The notes: generated by a model from the letters alone, not told the origin. Positions 18,796-28,033 are shown, counted from the first letter of the stretch. The stretch is DNA of 64,000 bases from Clostridiales bacterium COT073_COT-073 (GCA_003858485.1 RQYD01000020.1:1-64000); one strand, 5' to 3'. Numbers and translations: made by a program.

Positions 18796-19133
18796 TACTC
18801 CTCCTTTTGGTCTTATTTAAATTCCCTTGTTGGCCTGAATATCCATAGCTTTTACTCTGTTTATCATGAGTCGCTCAGTTTTTCCCATGGTTGTTTTTAA
18901 TTTCTTTCAAAATTATTTATATTATATCTCTTTTTCAATACGAATGCAACAAACATTGTTAAAAATTATCTGTTTTTTCCAGCATAGTTAAAGGTAATTT
19001 ATGATTTTGATATTTTCTTCGAAGTTCTTTGATTTTTTTTGTTTCTTTCGTTTATTTTTTTCTAAATACAATTAACTTAGCCCTGTCATTTACAGCCAGC
19101 TGCTTAAAAAGGAAATTTAACTACAATAAAAAA
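18796..19133. other. Upstream region of the Gfo/Idh unit
   Basis: About 340 non-coding bases, T-rich on the + strand. It contains the probable minus-strand promoter at 18921-18949 and no believable gene. Confidence 0.5.
18921..18949 (-). promoter_or_regulatory. Probable promoter of the Gfo/Idh-ABC unit
   Basis: Minus-strand TTGCAT (18949-18944), 17-bp spacer and TATAAT (18926-18921), about 125 bases before the start codon. The -35 is only a partial match. Confidence 0.45.
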
Positions 19134-19191
19134 TCAGTTATAGAAGCCTTTGGCTTGTTAAAAACAACAAATCAAAGGCTTCTATAACTGA
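19134..19191. terminator. Strong terminator hairpin
   Basis: Perfect 19-bp inverted repeat TCAGTTATAGAAGCCTTTG and its complement, with a 20-nt loop. It lies beyond the 3' end of the double-GNAT gene and ends its transcript; it also insulates the Gfo/Idh promoter. Confidence 0.85.
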
Positions 19192-19254
19192 CAGTTTTAA
19201 ACTTTATTACTCCCGGAAATTTGAAATAAATTCCTTTCGGTCAAAGCAAAGCTG

Positions 19255-20223
19255 CTAATACTTTTTAAATTGATAGCCCAACACTTCCACTATATCTGTT
19301 TTATCTAATTCTTTATCATAATTTTTTCTTAACTCAATCATATTCAGATGGTCAAATCCGCATTCATGATATAATTTCAGGGCCCGAATATTCCGTGGAA
19401 TTACACTGACAAACATAGAAGTAATTTCTCTTTGAATCATCATCTTATCCAGCAGTCTGATAACTTCCTTGCCATAGCCATATCCTCTGTATTCTTCCTC
19501 AATATAAATATCTTCCAGCCAGGCAACATTTTGGCCACCTAAGCGAAGATATAAAAAGCCAATCACTTCATCAGCTTTTCGGATTTGATAAATTTCTCCT
19601 TCTGCTTTCCAATAATGAATTGTTTCAACAGATTCTTCGATGGTTTGCCAATACTGCTCAGGTGCACTGGTTAACTTGCGATGATAATTCAAAAGATTAG
19701 TCAGCATTTGCGCCAGACCGTTTACATTATCATCACCTAATATCTCCAGGGAAAGGTTGCTCTTTTCCAGTTCAACCCGATATACTTTTACTTTTCTTTT
19801 TCCTTCTGCGTACATTTCATTATTTACGGGAACATCTGCAATCTCCAGTAATTTTCCGCCAACATATTCACAGGTTTTGCCGGAAGCAATGTTTTCAGGT
19901 GCACAAGATATGATTATATGCTCCAAACCATGTTTTCGCGCCTGTTTAAAAAGTAATTGGCAGGCCTTTCCTGCATAATGATGGCCTCGATATTTCTCAT
20001 AAATCCCATAACCGATATTGCCGCCGATATAGGTTTTATAATTATGTCCTATCCTTAAATCACAATAACCAACCTCCGTTCCGTCATGTTGGCAAATCAA
20101 AAAATGATAGGCCGGCAGCCAATCCTTCTCCGGTATGGCATTACTGGTTTTCTTTAATCTTAAAACAATTTCCTCATCCTTTAAATCTTCAACCGGATAA
20201 AAAATATTTCCGTTTTTTGCCAT
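19255..20223 (-). CDS. Tandem GNAT acetyltransferase
   Basis: A 322-residue protein made of two GNAT domains. The first (about residues 20-155) has YRGHHYAGKAC, the acetyl-CoA binding loop. The second (about 160-300) has EEYRGYGYGKEVIRLL followed by the usual IRALKLYHECGF. Both loops look intact, so both halves may bind acetyl-CoA. Likely roles are small-molecule or antibiotic acetylation, but no substrate can be assigned. The ATG at 20223 has AAGGAG eight bases upstream, better than a GTG two codons earlier. Single-gene unit. Confidence 0.85.
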   Translation of the reverse strand: MAKNGNIFYPVEDLKDEEIVLRLKKTSNAIPEKDWLPAYHFLICQHDGTEVGYCDLRIGHNYKTYIGGNIGYGIYEKYRGHHYAGKACQLLFKQARKHGLEHIIISCAPENIASGKTCEYVGGKLLEIADVPVNNEMYAEGKRKVKVYRVELEKSNLSLEILGDDNVNGLAQMLTNLLNYHRKLTSAPEQYWQTIEESVETIHYWKAEGEIYQIRKADEVIGFLYLRLGGQNVAWLEDIYIEEEYRGYGYGKEVIRLLDKMMIQREITSMFVSVIPRNIRALKLYHECGFDHLNMIELRKNYDKELDKTDIVEVLGYQFKKY

Positions 20224-20464
20224 TCCCACTTCTCCTTTATTGCATTTTTCTTCACAATCTTCCTATCTTAGCAATTTGGCCAGAAGTTTTAAAATCAGTT
20301 TTGTCAATTATTATAAGTCATTGCCGCCTTGAGTTAAGATACATTTTTTAAAATTCCATACACTATAACATCGGCTGTAATGCATATTAAATTTAGTGAT
20401 TACTTCCTTAACTTTCCTGCATTCCTTTCTTTTCTGATATTCTTTTAAATATACCAAACTTTAC

Positions 20465-21349
20465 CTAAAACAGCTGATTAAGAATAGATTTAGGCATACA
20501 CATCATGACGGTTCGTTCCGGATCGACCACTTGACAAAATTTCAAGTCACCAACTGCACTAAGCAGCATGCCGGCATCATTAAAAGACAATCCCAACTTT
20601 TTTTGCACAATCTCATTCATGATCCTGACTGCATGAAAAACGGCCTTTTCTATATCTTCATGAGAGTAGATAACACCACAAATATCGTCATTTTCCAGCA
20701 TTGGTGTTTCAATCCTACACCCTTTTATCACGGATAGACGTACTTTGACATCGGCTGCAATCTCTACACCGCTAACCATCACTTCTCCATCTCCCATGGC
20801 CGCATGCACATCTCCTAAAGAAAAAATCGCCCCATCATGAAATATCGGAAAATAAAGGGTCGCACCTTCCGTGATCCTTTTATTATCCATGTTTCCGCCA
20901 TGATTACTTGGTGTACCACAATTGACTGCTCCATTTTCAGGAGCTACCCCAATCACTCCAATCATTGGATTGATATCAAAGACGATTTGCTCATTAAAAT
21001 GAACCTTTCCATTTTCAACTTTTAAACGTTTGACCGACTCCTCTGTAATTAGCTGTCCCAACACACCATTATCAGGTAGGGCACACATAACTCCTTGATT
21101 TCCAAGCGTAATTTCCAAAATTTCAACCTTCAGCACATCACCAGCTACCGCATTTTTAACATAAACCGGACCGGTTGCCGGATTAATACAGTCCCAATTC
21201 AAATTGCCAATGGTCGAACCGGCTTCATCCAGCTGGTTGTCAAAACAATCATGAGTCCGAAATATCAGAGTTTCTCCATCCTCAACCTGTGCCACGCATT
21301 CATTTTTGCCATCAAATGCAAATGTCATTTTGTTTTCGATTATTTTCAT
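20465..21349 (-). CDS. Acetamidase/formamidase family protein
   Basis: A 294-residue protein of the acetamidase/formamidase (FmdA/AmdA) family. Characteristic segments are GPVYVKNAVAGDVLKVEI, the Gly-rich GTPSNHGGNMDNK, and FSLGDVHAAMGDGEV, which holds the metal-site His/Asp. Family members hydrolyse short amides to ammonia and an acid in the cytoplasm. The gene starts 103 bases after the TrpA-like gene on the same strand, so both probably share a transcript downstream of the PTS genes. The natural amide is unknown. Confidence 0.88.
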   Translation of the reverse strand: MKIIENKMTFAFDGKNECVAQVEDGETLIFRTHDCFDNQLDEAGSTIGNLNWDCINPATGPVYVKNAVAGDVLKVEILEITLGNQGVMCALPDNGVLGQLITEESVKRLKVENGKVHFNEQIVFDINPMIGVIGVAPENGAVNCGTPSNHGGNMDNKRITEGATLYFPIFHDGAIFSLGDVHAAMGDGEVMVSGVEIAADVKVRLSVIKGCRIETPMLENDDICGVIYSHEDIEKAVFHAVRIMNEIVQKKLGLSFNDAGMLLSAVGDLKFCQVVDPERTVMMCMPKSILNQLF

Positions 21350-21452
21350 AGTTGCTTTCCTTTCTTTTTCTAAAAAGTAGTTCGAATATTGATTGCAAAG
21401 TTTATCCCTATTTATTAATCAAAAGCACTGTTTTCCATTTATCCTTTACTCT

Positions 21453-22178
21453 TTATTTCAGATAAGCAAATTTCTTCTCCCACTGCTCTTTTACCATACA
21501 AATATTTTTTATATAGATATCTGCCATCTCTAAGCTTATGTCAACTTGCTTTAATAACTCTGATCCAATAATAGCACCATCTGCACCGTTTTTCAATACT
21601 CTCTTGACATCTTCTTCAGTCTTAATTTGAAATCCGACAAAGCATGGCAACATTTTTTGATTTTTAACCCGCTTCATTGTTTCTATATAATTATCCCGTA
21701 GTTCACCACTGCCTGTTTTTCCCATGCTGCTCATCACATACACAAACAGCGGATTGTTAGAAATCTTTTGTTTTATTTCGCTATCTGTGTTCTGCTCATT
21801 TATGATTGGAATGTTATTCTTCTGTGTGCCATCGGCAGGGATATCTACACACAACACTGCATCAAAAAAGCGCTTTGACTCATCTTTATAAAAAGCAGGA
21901 AAGCGCATAAAATCCCTATAATACCCCATTAGTATCACTGAAAAAGAGTACTTTTCATGAATATCCACCAATGTTTCCAAATACTGCATGTCTGAATATT
22001 GCATTTGTAAAATTTGCTGATGTGCTCTGAAAATCCTTTCTCCATCCATATATGGATCCTCAGCCGGCAAACCAATTTCTACATAATCAACTTTATATTT
22101 TTCAAACAAATCTAAAATTTTGTAAAATCTTTTTTTATCTGGATAAAACAAAGGCAGATAAAATATAATATTTTTCAT
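21453..22178 (-). CDS. Orphan tryptophan-synthase-alpha-like enzyme
   Basis: A 241-residue TIM-barrel protein of the TrpA family. VEIGLPAEDPYMDG at residues 33-46 keeps both catalytic acids of TrpA (Glu-34 and Asp-45, spaced 11 apart like E49/D60). YVMSSMGKTG matches the phosphate-proximal loop, and GADGAIIGSELL matches the C-terminal phosphate motif. There is no trpB or other trp gene here, so tryptophan synthesis is unlikely. A retro-aldol cleavage of some glycerol-phosphate-like compound is the natural reading. Context: between an ascorbate-type PTS and an acetamidase-family gene. Confidence 0.8.
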   Translation of the reverse strand: MKNIIFYLPLFYPDKKRFYKILDLFEKYKVDYVEIGLPAEDPYMDGERIFRAHQQILQMQYSDMQYLETLVDIHEKYSFSVILMGYYRDFMRFPAFYKDESKRFFDAVLCVDIPADGTQKNNIPIINEQNTDSEIKQKISNNPLFVYVMSSMGKTGSGELRDNYIETMKRVKNQKMLPCFVGFQIKTEEDVKRVLKNGADGAIIGSELLKQVDISLEMADIYIKNICMVKEQWEKKFAYLK

Positions 22179-22199
22179 ATTGTATCCTTCCTATATTAT

Positions 22200-22395
22200 T
22201 AACTCAACTTTCCCACAGTCTTTTTTGGCTCTATCCCGCTCCAGGGAGCGTGCACATGGGTTCCCCCGCTTTCGCCACATACTTTGTAAGATGGCTTTCG
22301 CGGCACACCCTGCTTTCGCAACTTACTTCGTAAGATTGCTTCCGCGGCACATGCCTAAAAAAGACTGTTCCAAAGAACGTGGGAAAGTTGAGTTA
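22200..22395. repeat. MITE-like inverted-repeat element, copy 2
   Basis: About 196 bp with ends TAACTCAAC / GTTGAGTTA and subterminal AGTCTTTTTT / AAAAAAGACT. The interior carries two tandem versions of a motif ending GTAAGATGGCTTTCGCGGCA and the block GCACATGGGTTCC shared with copy 1 and with 62.1 kb. It lies just upstream of the TrpA-like gene and may separate it from the PTS genes. Confidence 0.75.
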
Positions 22396-22434
22396 TTAAG
22401 ATCTAACATATAAGTTTTCAGGTTCTGCTTTAAA

Positions 22435-22523
22435 TAACTCAGCTTTCCTATTTTTATGCAAAAATATTTTTACAACATATGCATAAAAAAAGACGGTTCT
22501 AAAGAATGTGAGAAAGTTGAGTA
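22435..22523. repeat. MITE-like inverted-repeat element, short copy 3
   Basis: About 89 bp beginning TAACTCAGC and ending GTTGAGTAA, with AAAAAAAGACGG before the right end as in the larger copies. The interior is different and AT-rich (TATGCAAAAATA...TATGCATAAAAA). It lies 40 bases from copy 2, giving a tandem arrangement. Confidence 0.6.
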
Positions 22524-22540
22524 AATAATCAGCTCTTTCT

Positions 22541-22583
22541 AAAAAATTGCGATAGGCTACATTATAGCATATCGCAATTTTTT
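22541..22583 (-). terminator. Terminator after the PTS EIIC gene
   Basis: 14-bp stem AAAAAATTGCGATA / TATCGCAATTTTTT six bases beyond the EIIC stop, with U-rich tails in either direction. It probably ends most PTS transcripts and leaves the TrpA-like and amidase genes to read-through or to their own promoter. Confidence 0.8.
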
Positions 22584-22588
22584 AACTC

Positions 22589-23866
22589 TTAGATTCCAAT
22601 CAGCTTCAAAAGATATCCCATTAACGGTCCATAGAAAGCATAATCGGTTTCTGCTAAAATCCGCATAATCGCCTGGTAGCTTCCAACCATTGGCAGCAAA
22701 AATGCTTGTCCAAAAATCAAAATCAGACCATTAACAAAAGAACCAAGAATTGCTCCACGACGTCCACCATTCGCATTTCCAAAAATCGCTGTAATTGCTC
22801 CGGTAAAAAAAGTCGGTATTAATGCCGGAAATACAATAATCGGATATTTAAATACAGCTAAGATCCACATTCCTAAAAATCCTGCAATTAAACTACTTAA
22901 AAAACCAACAATTACAGATACCGGATAGTTTGGGAAAAGCAGAGGAATATCAAGTCCCGGCACGGCATTTGGAATAATTTTATCAGCAAAGCCATGAAAT
23001 GCCGGAATAATTTCTCCAACCATCATCCGAACACCCGTAATAATAACCGTGATCCACATTCCAAACACAATACCATTTTGCAGTGAATAGGTCACAACAT
23101 CTTTGCCGCCACTGACATTTTCACTAATCCAGGCCGGTCCGGCTAACAAACATGATACCAAAAACAACAATGTCATAACAATACTTAATGCAATCGTCAT
23201 CTCTCTTAAAAAATTCAAGCGCTTCGGAAAATTAATATTTTCTAAATCCTTTTCCTTATTGCCTACTGCTTTCGCCAAAAGAGAGGACACTAAAATCCCA
23301 ATCGAACTGGAATGTCCTAAAGTAAAACCTTCCCCTCCCTTGACCGTTTTCATCCAAGGTGCCACATAAGCACAAGATGCCGTTAAATAAATCCCCAGAA
23401 TCACAGAACCTATTGCAATGATAGTAACTGTATCTAATTTTGTACCATATTTTAACAATGCAGCTATCAAACCGGCATAGAAAAATGATACATGCGGGGA
23501 TAAATGAACAAATTTAAATTTGGTAAATCTGGCAATCAATAAATTCATCAGAAATCCAATTGCAAAGATAACTGACATCTCCAATCCAATTCCGGAAAGT
23601 CCCTCTGGAATTGCTGAATTAATGTCAACTTTATCCATATTTAAATTAAAAATCTTCGTATACATGCTTTGCAAAGGTAATAAAGCCATTCCCAAAGATT
23701 GTCCGGCTGTATTAATTAAGGTAAATCCAATCATCGCTTTAAATGCACTGGCTACAATTTTTTCAACTGATTTTTTTTGAGCCAACATGCCAATAATTAC
23801 AACTATGCCAATCACAAAAGCGGCTTGTGATAATACATTATTAATAATATATAACAAAATACCCAT
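22589..23866 (-). CDS. PTS EIIC, ascorbate-type (SgaT/UlaA family)
   Basis: A 425-residue membrane protein with about ten helices and the family landmarks GQSLGMALLPLQ, PEGLSGIGLEMS and FGNANGGRRGAILGSF. It is the membrane channel of an L-ascorbate-family PTS, which imports and phosphorylates a sugar acid or related compound together with the EIIB and EIIA parts encoded upstream. GGAGG precedes the ATG. The genes for ascorbate breakdown (ulaD, E, F, G type) are absent from this window, so the substrate need not be ascorbate. Confidence 0.9.
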   Translation of the reverse strand: MGILLYIINNVLSQAAFVIGIVVIIGMLAQKKSVEKIVASAFKAMIGFTLINTAGQSLGMALLPLQSMYTKIFNLNMDKVDINSAIPEGLSGIGLEMSVIFAIGFLMNLLIARFTKFKFVHLSPHVSFFYAGLIAALLKYGTKLDTVTIIAIGSVILGIYLTASCAYVAPWMKTVKGGEGFTLGHSSSIGILVSSLLAKAVGNKEKDLENINFPKRLNFLREMTIALSIVMTLLFLVSCLLAGPAWISENVSGGKDVVTYSLQNGIVFGMWITVIITGVRMMVGEIIPAFHGFADKIIPNAVPGLDIPLLFPNYPVSVIVGFLSSLIAGFLGMWILAVFKYPIIVFPALIPTFFTGAITAIFGNANGGRRGAILGSFVNGLILIFGQAFLLPMVGSYQAIMRILAETDYAFYGPLMGYLLKLIGI

Positions 23867-23877
23867 GTCTTGCCTCC

Positions 23878-24150
23878 TTATTCCATTGCTTTTAATAATT
23901 CATTTTCTAAATATCCCTTATCCATTAAGTTATCTAAACGAATGATCTTGCACTTACCAGTATCACGTAATAAATCAGCAAAATCAGATGTGGTAATCAA
24001 AACATCATATGCCTCCGGATTGACTGAACCAATATCGGATGTTTCTACCATTGCATCAATGTCATGACTGTCGCAAATATTTTGAATGAAATAACGTAAC
24101 ATTACACTACTTCCGACCCCGGCACCACAAACCGCCACAATTTTAATCAT
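23878..24150 (-). CDS. PTS EIIB, lactose/ascorbate type
   Basis: A 90-residue soluble EIIB with the phosphocysteine loop VCGAGVGSS near the N-terminus. It takes the phosphoryl group from the EIIA domain of the upstream gene and passes it to the sugar bound in EIIC. AGGAGGTG six bases before the ATG at 24150 fixes the start, which overlaps the end of the regulator-EIIA gene by 8 bases. A GTG three codons upstream falls inside this ribosome site and is less likely. Confidence 0.9.
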   Translation of the reverse strand: MIKIVAVCGAGVGSSVMLRYFIQNICDSHDIDAMVETSDIGSVNPEAYDVLITTSDFADLLRDTGKCKIIRLDNLMDKGYLENELLKAME

Positions 24151-24598
24151 GATTTTCACCTCCTAATAAATAAGTTAATATCTCTTTATTATTTTGTGCT
24201 TTTAACACTTTGTTTACCACTTCCGGATCTGCTAAAATTTCAATCAACTCTGCCAATGCTTTTAAATGTGATTCGTGATCGGTTGCACATAATCCGATTA
24301 CCAGTTTAACCGGATCATTCGTTTTATGGCCAAAAACAATGGGCTCCGCCAATGTTAGTAAGCTCATTCCAATTTTCTTAACTCCCTCTTCCGGTCTGGC
24401 ATGCGGCATGGCAATTCCCGGTGCTATCACAATATAATTTCCATTTTTTTCAACATTTTCCAGCATAGCACTAATATAGCGTTCTTCAATTAAATCATTT
24501 TCCAGTAAGAGTTTTCCGGCATAAGTAATCGCCTCTGTTTTCGTGGCAGCCGAAACTTTAGCTGCCACCAGACTTTCCGTTAAAATCTCTTTTAGCAT
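24143..24598 (-). other. Possible internal start giving a free EIIA
   Basis: In frame with the regulator, ATG at 24598 is preceded by AAAAAAGGAG eight bases away, a ribosome site as good as any in the window. It would yield a 151-residue EIIA beginning MLKEILTES, which is how stand-alone EIIA proteins of this class often start. A free EIIA could supply transport stoichiometry separately from the regulator. Confidence 0.5.
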
Positions 24599-26185
24599 AA
24601 TATCTTCTCCTTTTTTCTTTATTGATTTCTTGTTTAAATATTCATTTAGCTCAGCTTCTAATCCGACTTCATCGATAATAGAGGCAAACTTTCTTATTCG
24701 TTGAATCAAAGGATGGATTCGTATCTGTTTACGAAAACCATGAAAATAAAAGGCTAATCGCCGAATGTCTTCCTCACTTAAAATAGGACTTACCCTTATA
24801 TACTCTTGCGCTATTTCTAGATCAACAGTTGATAAAACAAAGTCAAAACTATGAGTCGTAATATCATTTTGTAATTTACGCTGTGAACTAACACACACTA
24901 CCTCCACCGAAAATAAATTTTCCAACTGTGTAGTCAACAAATAAGAAGTACTAACTCCAGCCGAGCAAACCACCAATATTTTGGGTATGTCGCTTTCAAT
25001 CTTATTTTCACGCCTTTGTGATGCCACAAAAAACAATGCTATATAAGAGCATTCAATATCATTGAATCTAACTTTCAGCCCTTCCTCCAATACGAAAATA
25101 TGTTGTTTTACCGCATGAAATTCCAAAGAATAAGATTGCAGGATTTCTTCAAAAATCGGGTTATCAATATCCTGAGCATTCATCATCCGAATATATGCAG
25201 GATATAAATGTTGGAGTAACCCCCGAAATAGTTGACTGTCTTTTAAAAAGGGATAATGCAGATAATTCTCCATTTCCTTGATAAACTTTTTTAATAATAC
25301 CTGAAAGAAAATCCAATCTGTCTTATGACTGTCTTCCAATGGATAATTTACTTTTGGAATTCCCGCCAGCAATTCTGTTAAAAAATAAATTTCTGCTTGT
25401 TTTCCCAACCACTCATTCTTTAATCCGGTAATTTTTGATAATATTTCTTCTGCAAAACTTGTTTCATGATTTTCCTGCCTGCTTATCTCAAATTGTGACA
25501 GCAAATGATTCCCACGAATCCTGGCAATTGTTACACCAACACAAATAGAAAAATAAGTTAAAAGTTGGTCCGGAATAAATTTAATGATATTTTCTTCCCC
25601 TGATAAAATAATCTCATTTAGTTTTTGCATTTCCAATTCTGTTAAAATTAACCATAATACTTCTGCATTATGCAAATAACAGTGTTGGACCACTAAATTA
25701 AAAAAAGAAATTAAGGCTTTTCGGATATCTTCCTCTTTAGCCTGAGCTAAAATTCCCTTGAAGGGAATCAATTCCAGTCTAATTTGATGTTGAGTTGCTT
25801 TTAATTTTAACCACTCCAAATCTGACTTGATAACCGGTCTTGACACAGCTAGTTTTTCTTCCAGATCCCGAATTGTAACCATATTATCCCCGGAAGTAAC
25901 AAAAATCAATATTTGCAATCGGCGTAGTATTGAAACATTCCTTATTACTTCTTGATTTTGTAAAATTTTTCTCATATATTCCCTGGATTTTAATTGAACT
26001 CGGTATTTGCTTCCTTGTTTTTCCACTCGTCCGTAGCTTTCTTTTTCCAAAAAATATTTCATTTCATCAATAAGGGAATAAATTCTTCGTTCTGACAAGC
26101 CAAAAGCTTTAACCAGATCTGCCATTTCTACACCGTTTGATAGATGCATCAAGTAAAACAATAATTCAAAACTCTTTGAATTCAT
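24143..26185 (-). CDS. PRD-containing transcription activator fused to PTS EIIA
   Basis: A 680-residue multi-domain regulator. Order: HTH domains at about residues 1-60 and 85-130, a Mga/PRD regulatory region (about 180-400), an EIIB-like domain with VVCSAGVSTSYL (near 410-490), and from residue 530 an EIIA of the mannitol/fructose class with the phospho-His in GIAMPHARPE (His-595). BglG/MtlR-type activators sense PTS phosphorylation and switch on the operon. Here the only EIIA for the adjacent EIIB/EIIC is the C-terminal domain, so sensing and transport share a chain. First gene of the PTS operon. Confidence 0.9.
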   Translation of the reverse strand: MNSKSFELLFYLMHLSNGVEMADLVKAFGLSERRIYSLIDEMKYFLEKESYGRVEKQGSKYRVQLKSREYMRKILQNQEVIRNVSILRRLQILIFVTSGDNMVTIRDLEEKLAVSRPVIKSDLEWLKLKATQHQIRLELIPFKGILAQAKEEDIRKALISFFNLVVQHCYLHNAEVLWLILTELEMQKLNEIILSGEENIIKFIPDQLLTYFSICVGVTIARIRGNHLLSQFEISRQENHETSFAEEILSKITGLKNEWLGKQAEIYFLTELLAGIPKVNYPLEDSHKTDWIFFQVLLKKFIKEMENYLHYPFLKDSQLFRGLLQHLYPAYIRMMNAQDIDNPIFEEILQSYSLEFHAVKQHIFVLEEGLKVRFNDIECSYIALFFVASQRRENKIESDIPKILVVCSAGVSTSYLLTTQLENLFSVEVVCVSSQRKLQNDITTHSFDFVLSTVDLEIAQEYIRVSPILSEEDIRRLAFYFHGFRKQIRIHPLIQRIRKFASIIDEVGLEAELNEYLNKKSIKKKGEDIMLKEILTESLVAAKVSAATKTEAITYAGKLLLENDLIEERYISAMLENVEKNGNYIVIAPGIAMPHARPEEGVKKIGMSLLTLAEPIVFGHKTNDPVKLVIGLCATDHESHLKALAELIEILADPEVVNKVLKAQNNKEILTYLLGGENHD

Positions 26186-26203
26186 ATTCCTTCCTCCATA
26201 TTT

Positions 26204-26232
26204 ATTATCTCATGCTAATTATTGCATGACAA
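26204..26232 (-). promoter_or_regulatory. Probable promoter of the PTS operon
   Basis: Minus-strand TTGTCA (26232-26227), 17-bp spacer and GATAAT (26209-26204); each element matches 5 of 6 consensus bases. The predicted leader before the regulator ATG is only about 12 bases but includes the GGAGGAAGG site. Confidence 0.55.
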
Positions 26233-26520
26233 ATTCGTATCCATTCAATTATTTTTGAAGCAATAATAAACTTGAGGTTCTCTCTCATCACCTTAATTTT
26301 ATCAATAATATAGCATAAAAGGAATATATTCGTAGTTAACTTACTCTCCTCTTGCTTACCCAGTAATCGGCTAAAATATTTACTTATACTCATACTTTGA
26401 TTTCTTTAAAAAATAAAAAAAGACCACATAGTTTTTGACCATGCGTTCTGTTTTTACTTACCTATATTTTATTTTACTTCTGTAACTGGAATATCATTTC
26501 GTTCATAATCTTTATAAAAA
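26233..26520. other. Intergenic, no gene seen
   Basis: About 290 AT-rich bases between the PTS promoter and the serpin terminator. The longest reading frame (62 codons) lacks a ribosome site and protein-like composition. Confidence 0.4.
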
Positions 26521-26569
26521 TACTGACCTGCTAAAATTAAATTTTTCATTTAATTTTGGCAGATCAGTA
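26521..26569 (-). terminator. Terminator hairpin downstream of serpin
   Basis: Imperfect inverted repeat starting TACTGACCTGC and ending GCAGATCAGTA, with AAAATTAAAT / ATTTAATTTT as inner stem. It lies 140 bases beyond the serpin stop. Confidence 0.55.
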
Positions 26570-26710
26570 TAAACACTATTTTCTGTCTACTATTTATTAA
26601 TTTTTGTATTCACAGATCATTTTTCATTGCCATTCCCCTAAATCTTTAAGTTCTCTACAACTTTATTAATTGCATTTATCACAACTCTGCTGTATCAAAA
26701 ACTCCCTCTC

Positions 26711-28033
26711 TTACTCCAGTTCCCGATTAACGCCGATAAAGCTTGGCAGGTTTTTTCTATCAGTAATCAGATAAATATAAGGGCGATTGACTTCAACTGT
26801 AACTTTTTTGACTTGATCAATCATCACAGCCTCATCTTTCGTCACCTCTACTTTAGTATATGAGGCGGCTTGAATTCCTTCTTTTTTGACCTCGATCTTA
26901 CTTTCCTGCAAAATCTGTGTAACAGCACATTCCGCATCACTGCCATCCGGATTTTTCCCTACCAGTTTTTCATAGCCCTTTTGAAATTCAGCAATTTCCG
27001 TATAGCCCAGTTCCTTTAAAATCGGCAGGATCTCCATCCGGCTGCTTTGGGTAAAATCAGGCATAATCACCTTGGCTTCCACCTCTTCCCAGTTATCAAC
27101 TTGACTAACGGCTTCTAAAACATTGTCCTGCAAAAGTTGATTGACTGTTTTTCCCTCTGCCGGCAGAATCACAGTAAAATAGCCTTCCCGCATTGGGATC
27201 CTGACCATTTCATAATCTGCTTGTTTTTGATAAATAGTCTTTATGTCGTTGGAATGCAGAAATGGTACTTTTTGCTCTTTTCCGCTCTCAGCATAAAATA
27301 TCCCGTCTTTGGGGTCAGAAAAATATTCCTTATTCCAGGCATCCTTAATATAAGTAGCGCCAATCAAACGGCAAACCAATGATTTTTCTGGTGTGGAAGG
27401 ATCACCAAAGTCTTCGGCTTTGACCTGTTCCTTTAAAAATCCATTGGTCCATTTATGAATCCACTCCATTTGCTGAGCCGGTGCATCTTTATCAGCAAAA
27501 TCAATCCGATAAATATCGGAAGATAGATTTTCCTTTAAAAATGAAATATCCGGATCAACCTGATGACTAATCCACATAGAACTGCCAATCAAGTAACCGC
27601 TTGCCCGAAAATTGTCAATCAACATCTTGGTCCAGTATGGAGATGCCGAATTTGCCCGAAGCAAACGAATCAGTTCTTCTTTGGGCAGGCAGTTATCATC
27701 CATGGTATATGATAACTCCGATAAAGGAATATAGGCTGATAATGGTGAAAAAATCAAATTTCCCTCCTTCGCCAGTTTTTGGAAGAGTTCATTGCTAAAT
27801 CCCCAATAATCTTGATAAAATTGAGGAAACAACGGATTTTTCATTAAATACTCCTCACCATTTCGCCAGTTTTCATAGATTTTATCCCGATTTTCTTCCT
27901 TGGTATAATCCACAAATTCTTGTTCCAGGACAATACTTTCCTTATTAAGTGCCACTGCACTACTGGCCGGTGGTGTCTTCACACAAGATGCCAGCAAGAT
28001 CAACACCATCATAATCATCCCTATTTTTTTCAT
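26711..28033 (-). CDS. Serpin-family lipoprotein
   Basis: A 440-residue protein with a lipoprotein signal (LILLASC, lipidation near Cys-17). The body is a serpin: ESKIEVKKEGIQAAS is the hinge before the reactive-centre loop, and VEVNRPYIYLITD corresponds to the C-terminal RPF segment. The hinge reads EGIQAAS rather than the inhibitory EGTEAAA, so inhibition is likely but not certain. A surface-anchored serpin would trap host or neighbouring serine/cysteine proteases. It follows the sigma/anti-sigma pair by 203 bases on the same strand. Confidence 0.82.
   Translation of the reverse strand: MKKIGMIMMVLILLASCVKTPPASSAVALNKESIVLEQEFVDYTKEENRDKIYENWRNGEEYLMKNPLFPQFYQDYWGFSNELFQKLAKEGNLIFSPLSAYIPLSELSYTMDDNCLPKEELIRLLRANSASPYWTKMLIDNFRASGYLIGSSMWISHQVDPDISFLKENLSSDIYRIDFADKDAPAQQMEWIHKWTNGFLKEQVKAEDFGDPSTPEKSLVCRLIGATYIKDAWNKEYFSDPKDGIFYAESGKEQKVPFLHSNDIKTIYQKQADYEMVRIPMREGYFTVILPAEGKTVNQLLQDNVLEAVSQVDNWEEVEAKVIMPDFTQSSRMEILPILKELGYTEIAEFQKGYEKLVGKNPDGSDAECAVTQILQESKIEVKKEGIQAASYTKVEVTKDEAVMIDQVKKVTVEVNRPYIYLITDRKNLPSFIGVNRELE

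Noticed and set aside
22180-22413. 77-codon frame on the + strand
   Set aside because: It is entirely within the MITE-like repeat and has no ribosome site.
26205-26393. 62-codon frame on the minus strand
   Set aside because: No ribosome site, unlikely amino-acid composition, and it overlaps the PTS promoter region.
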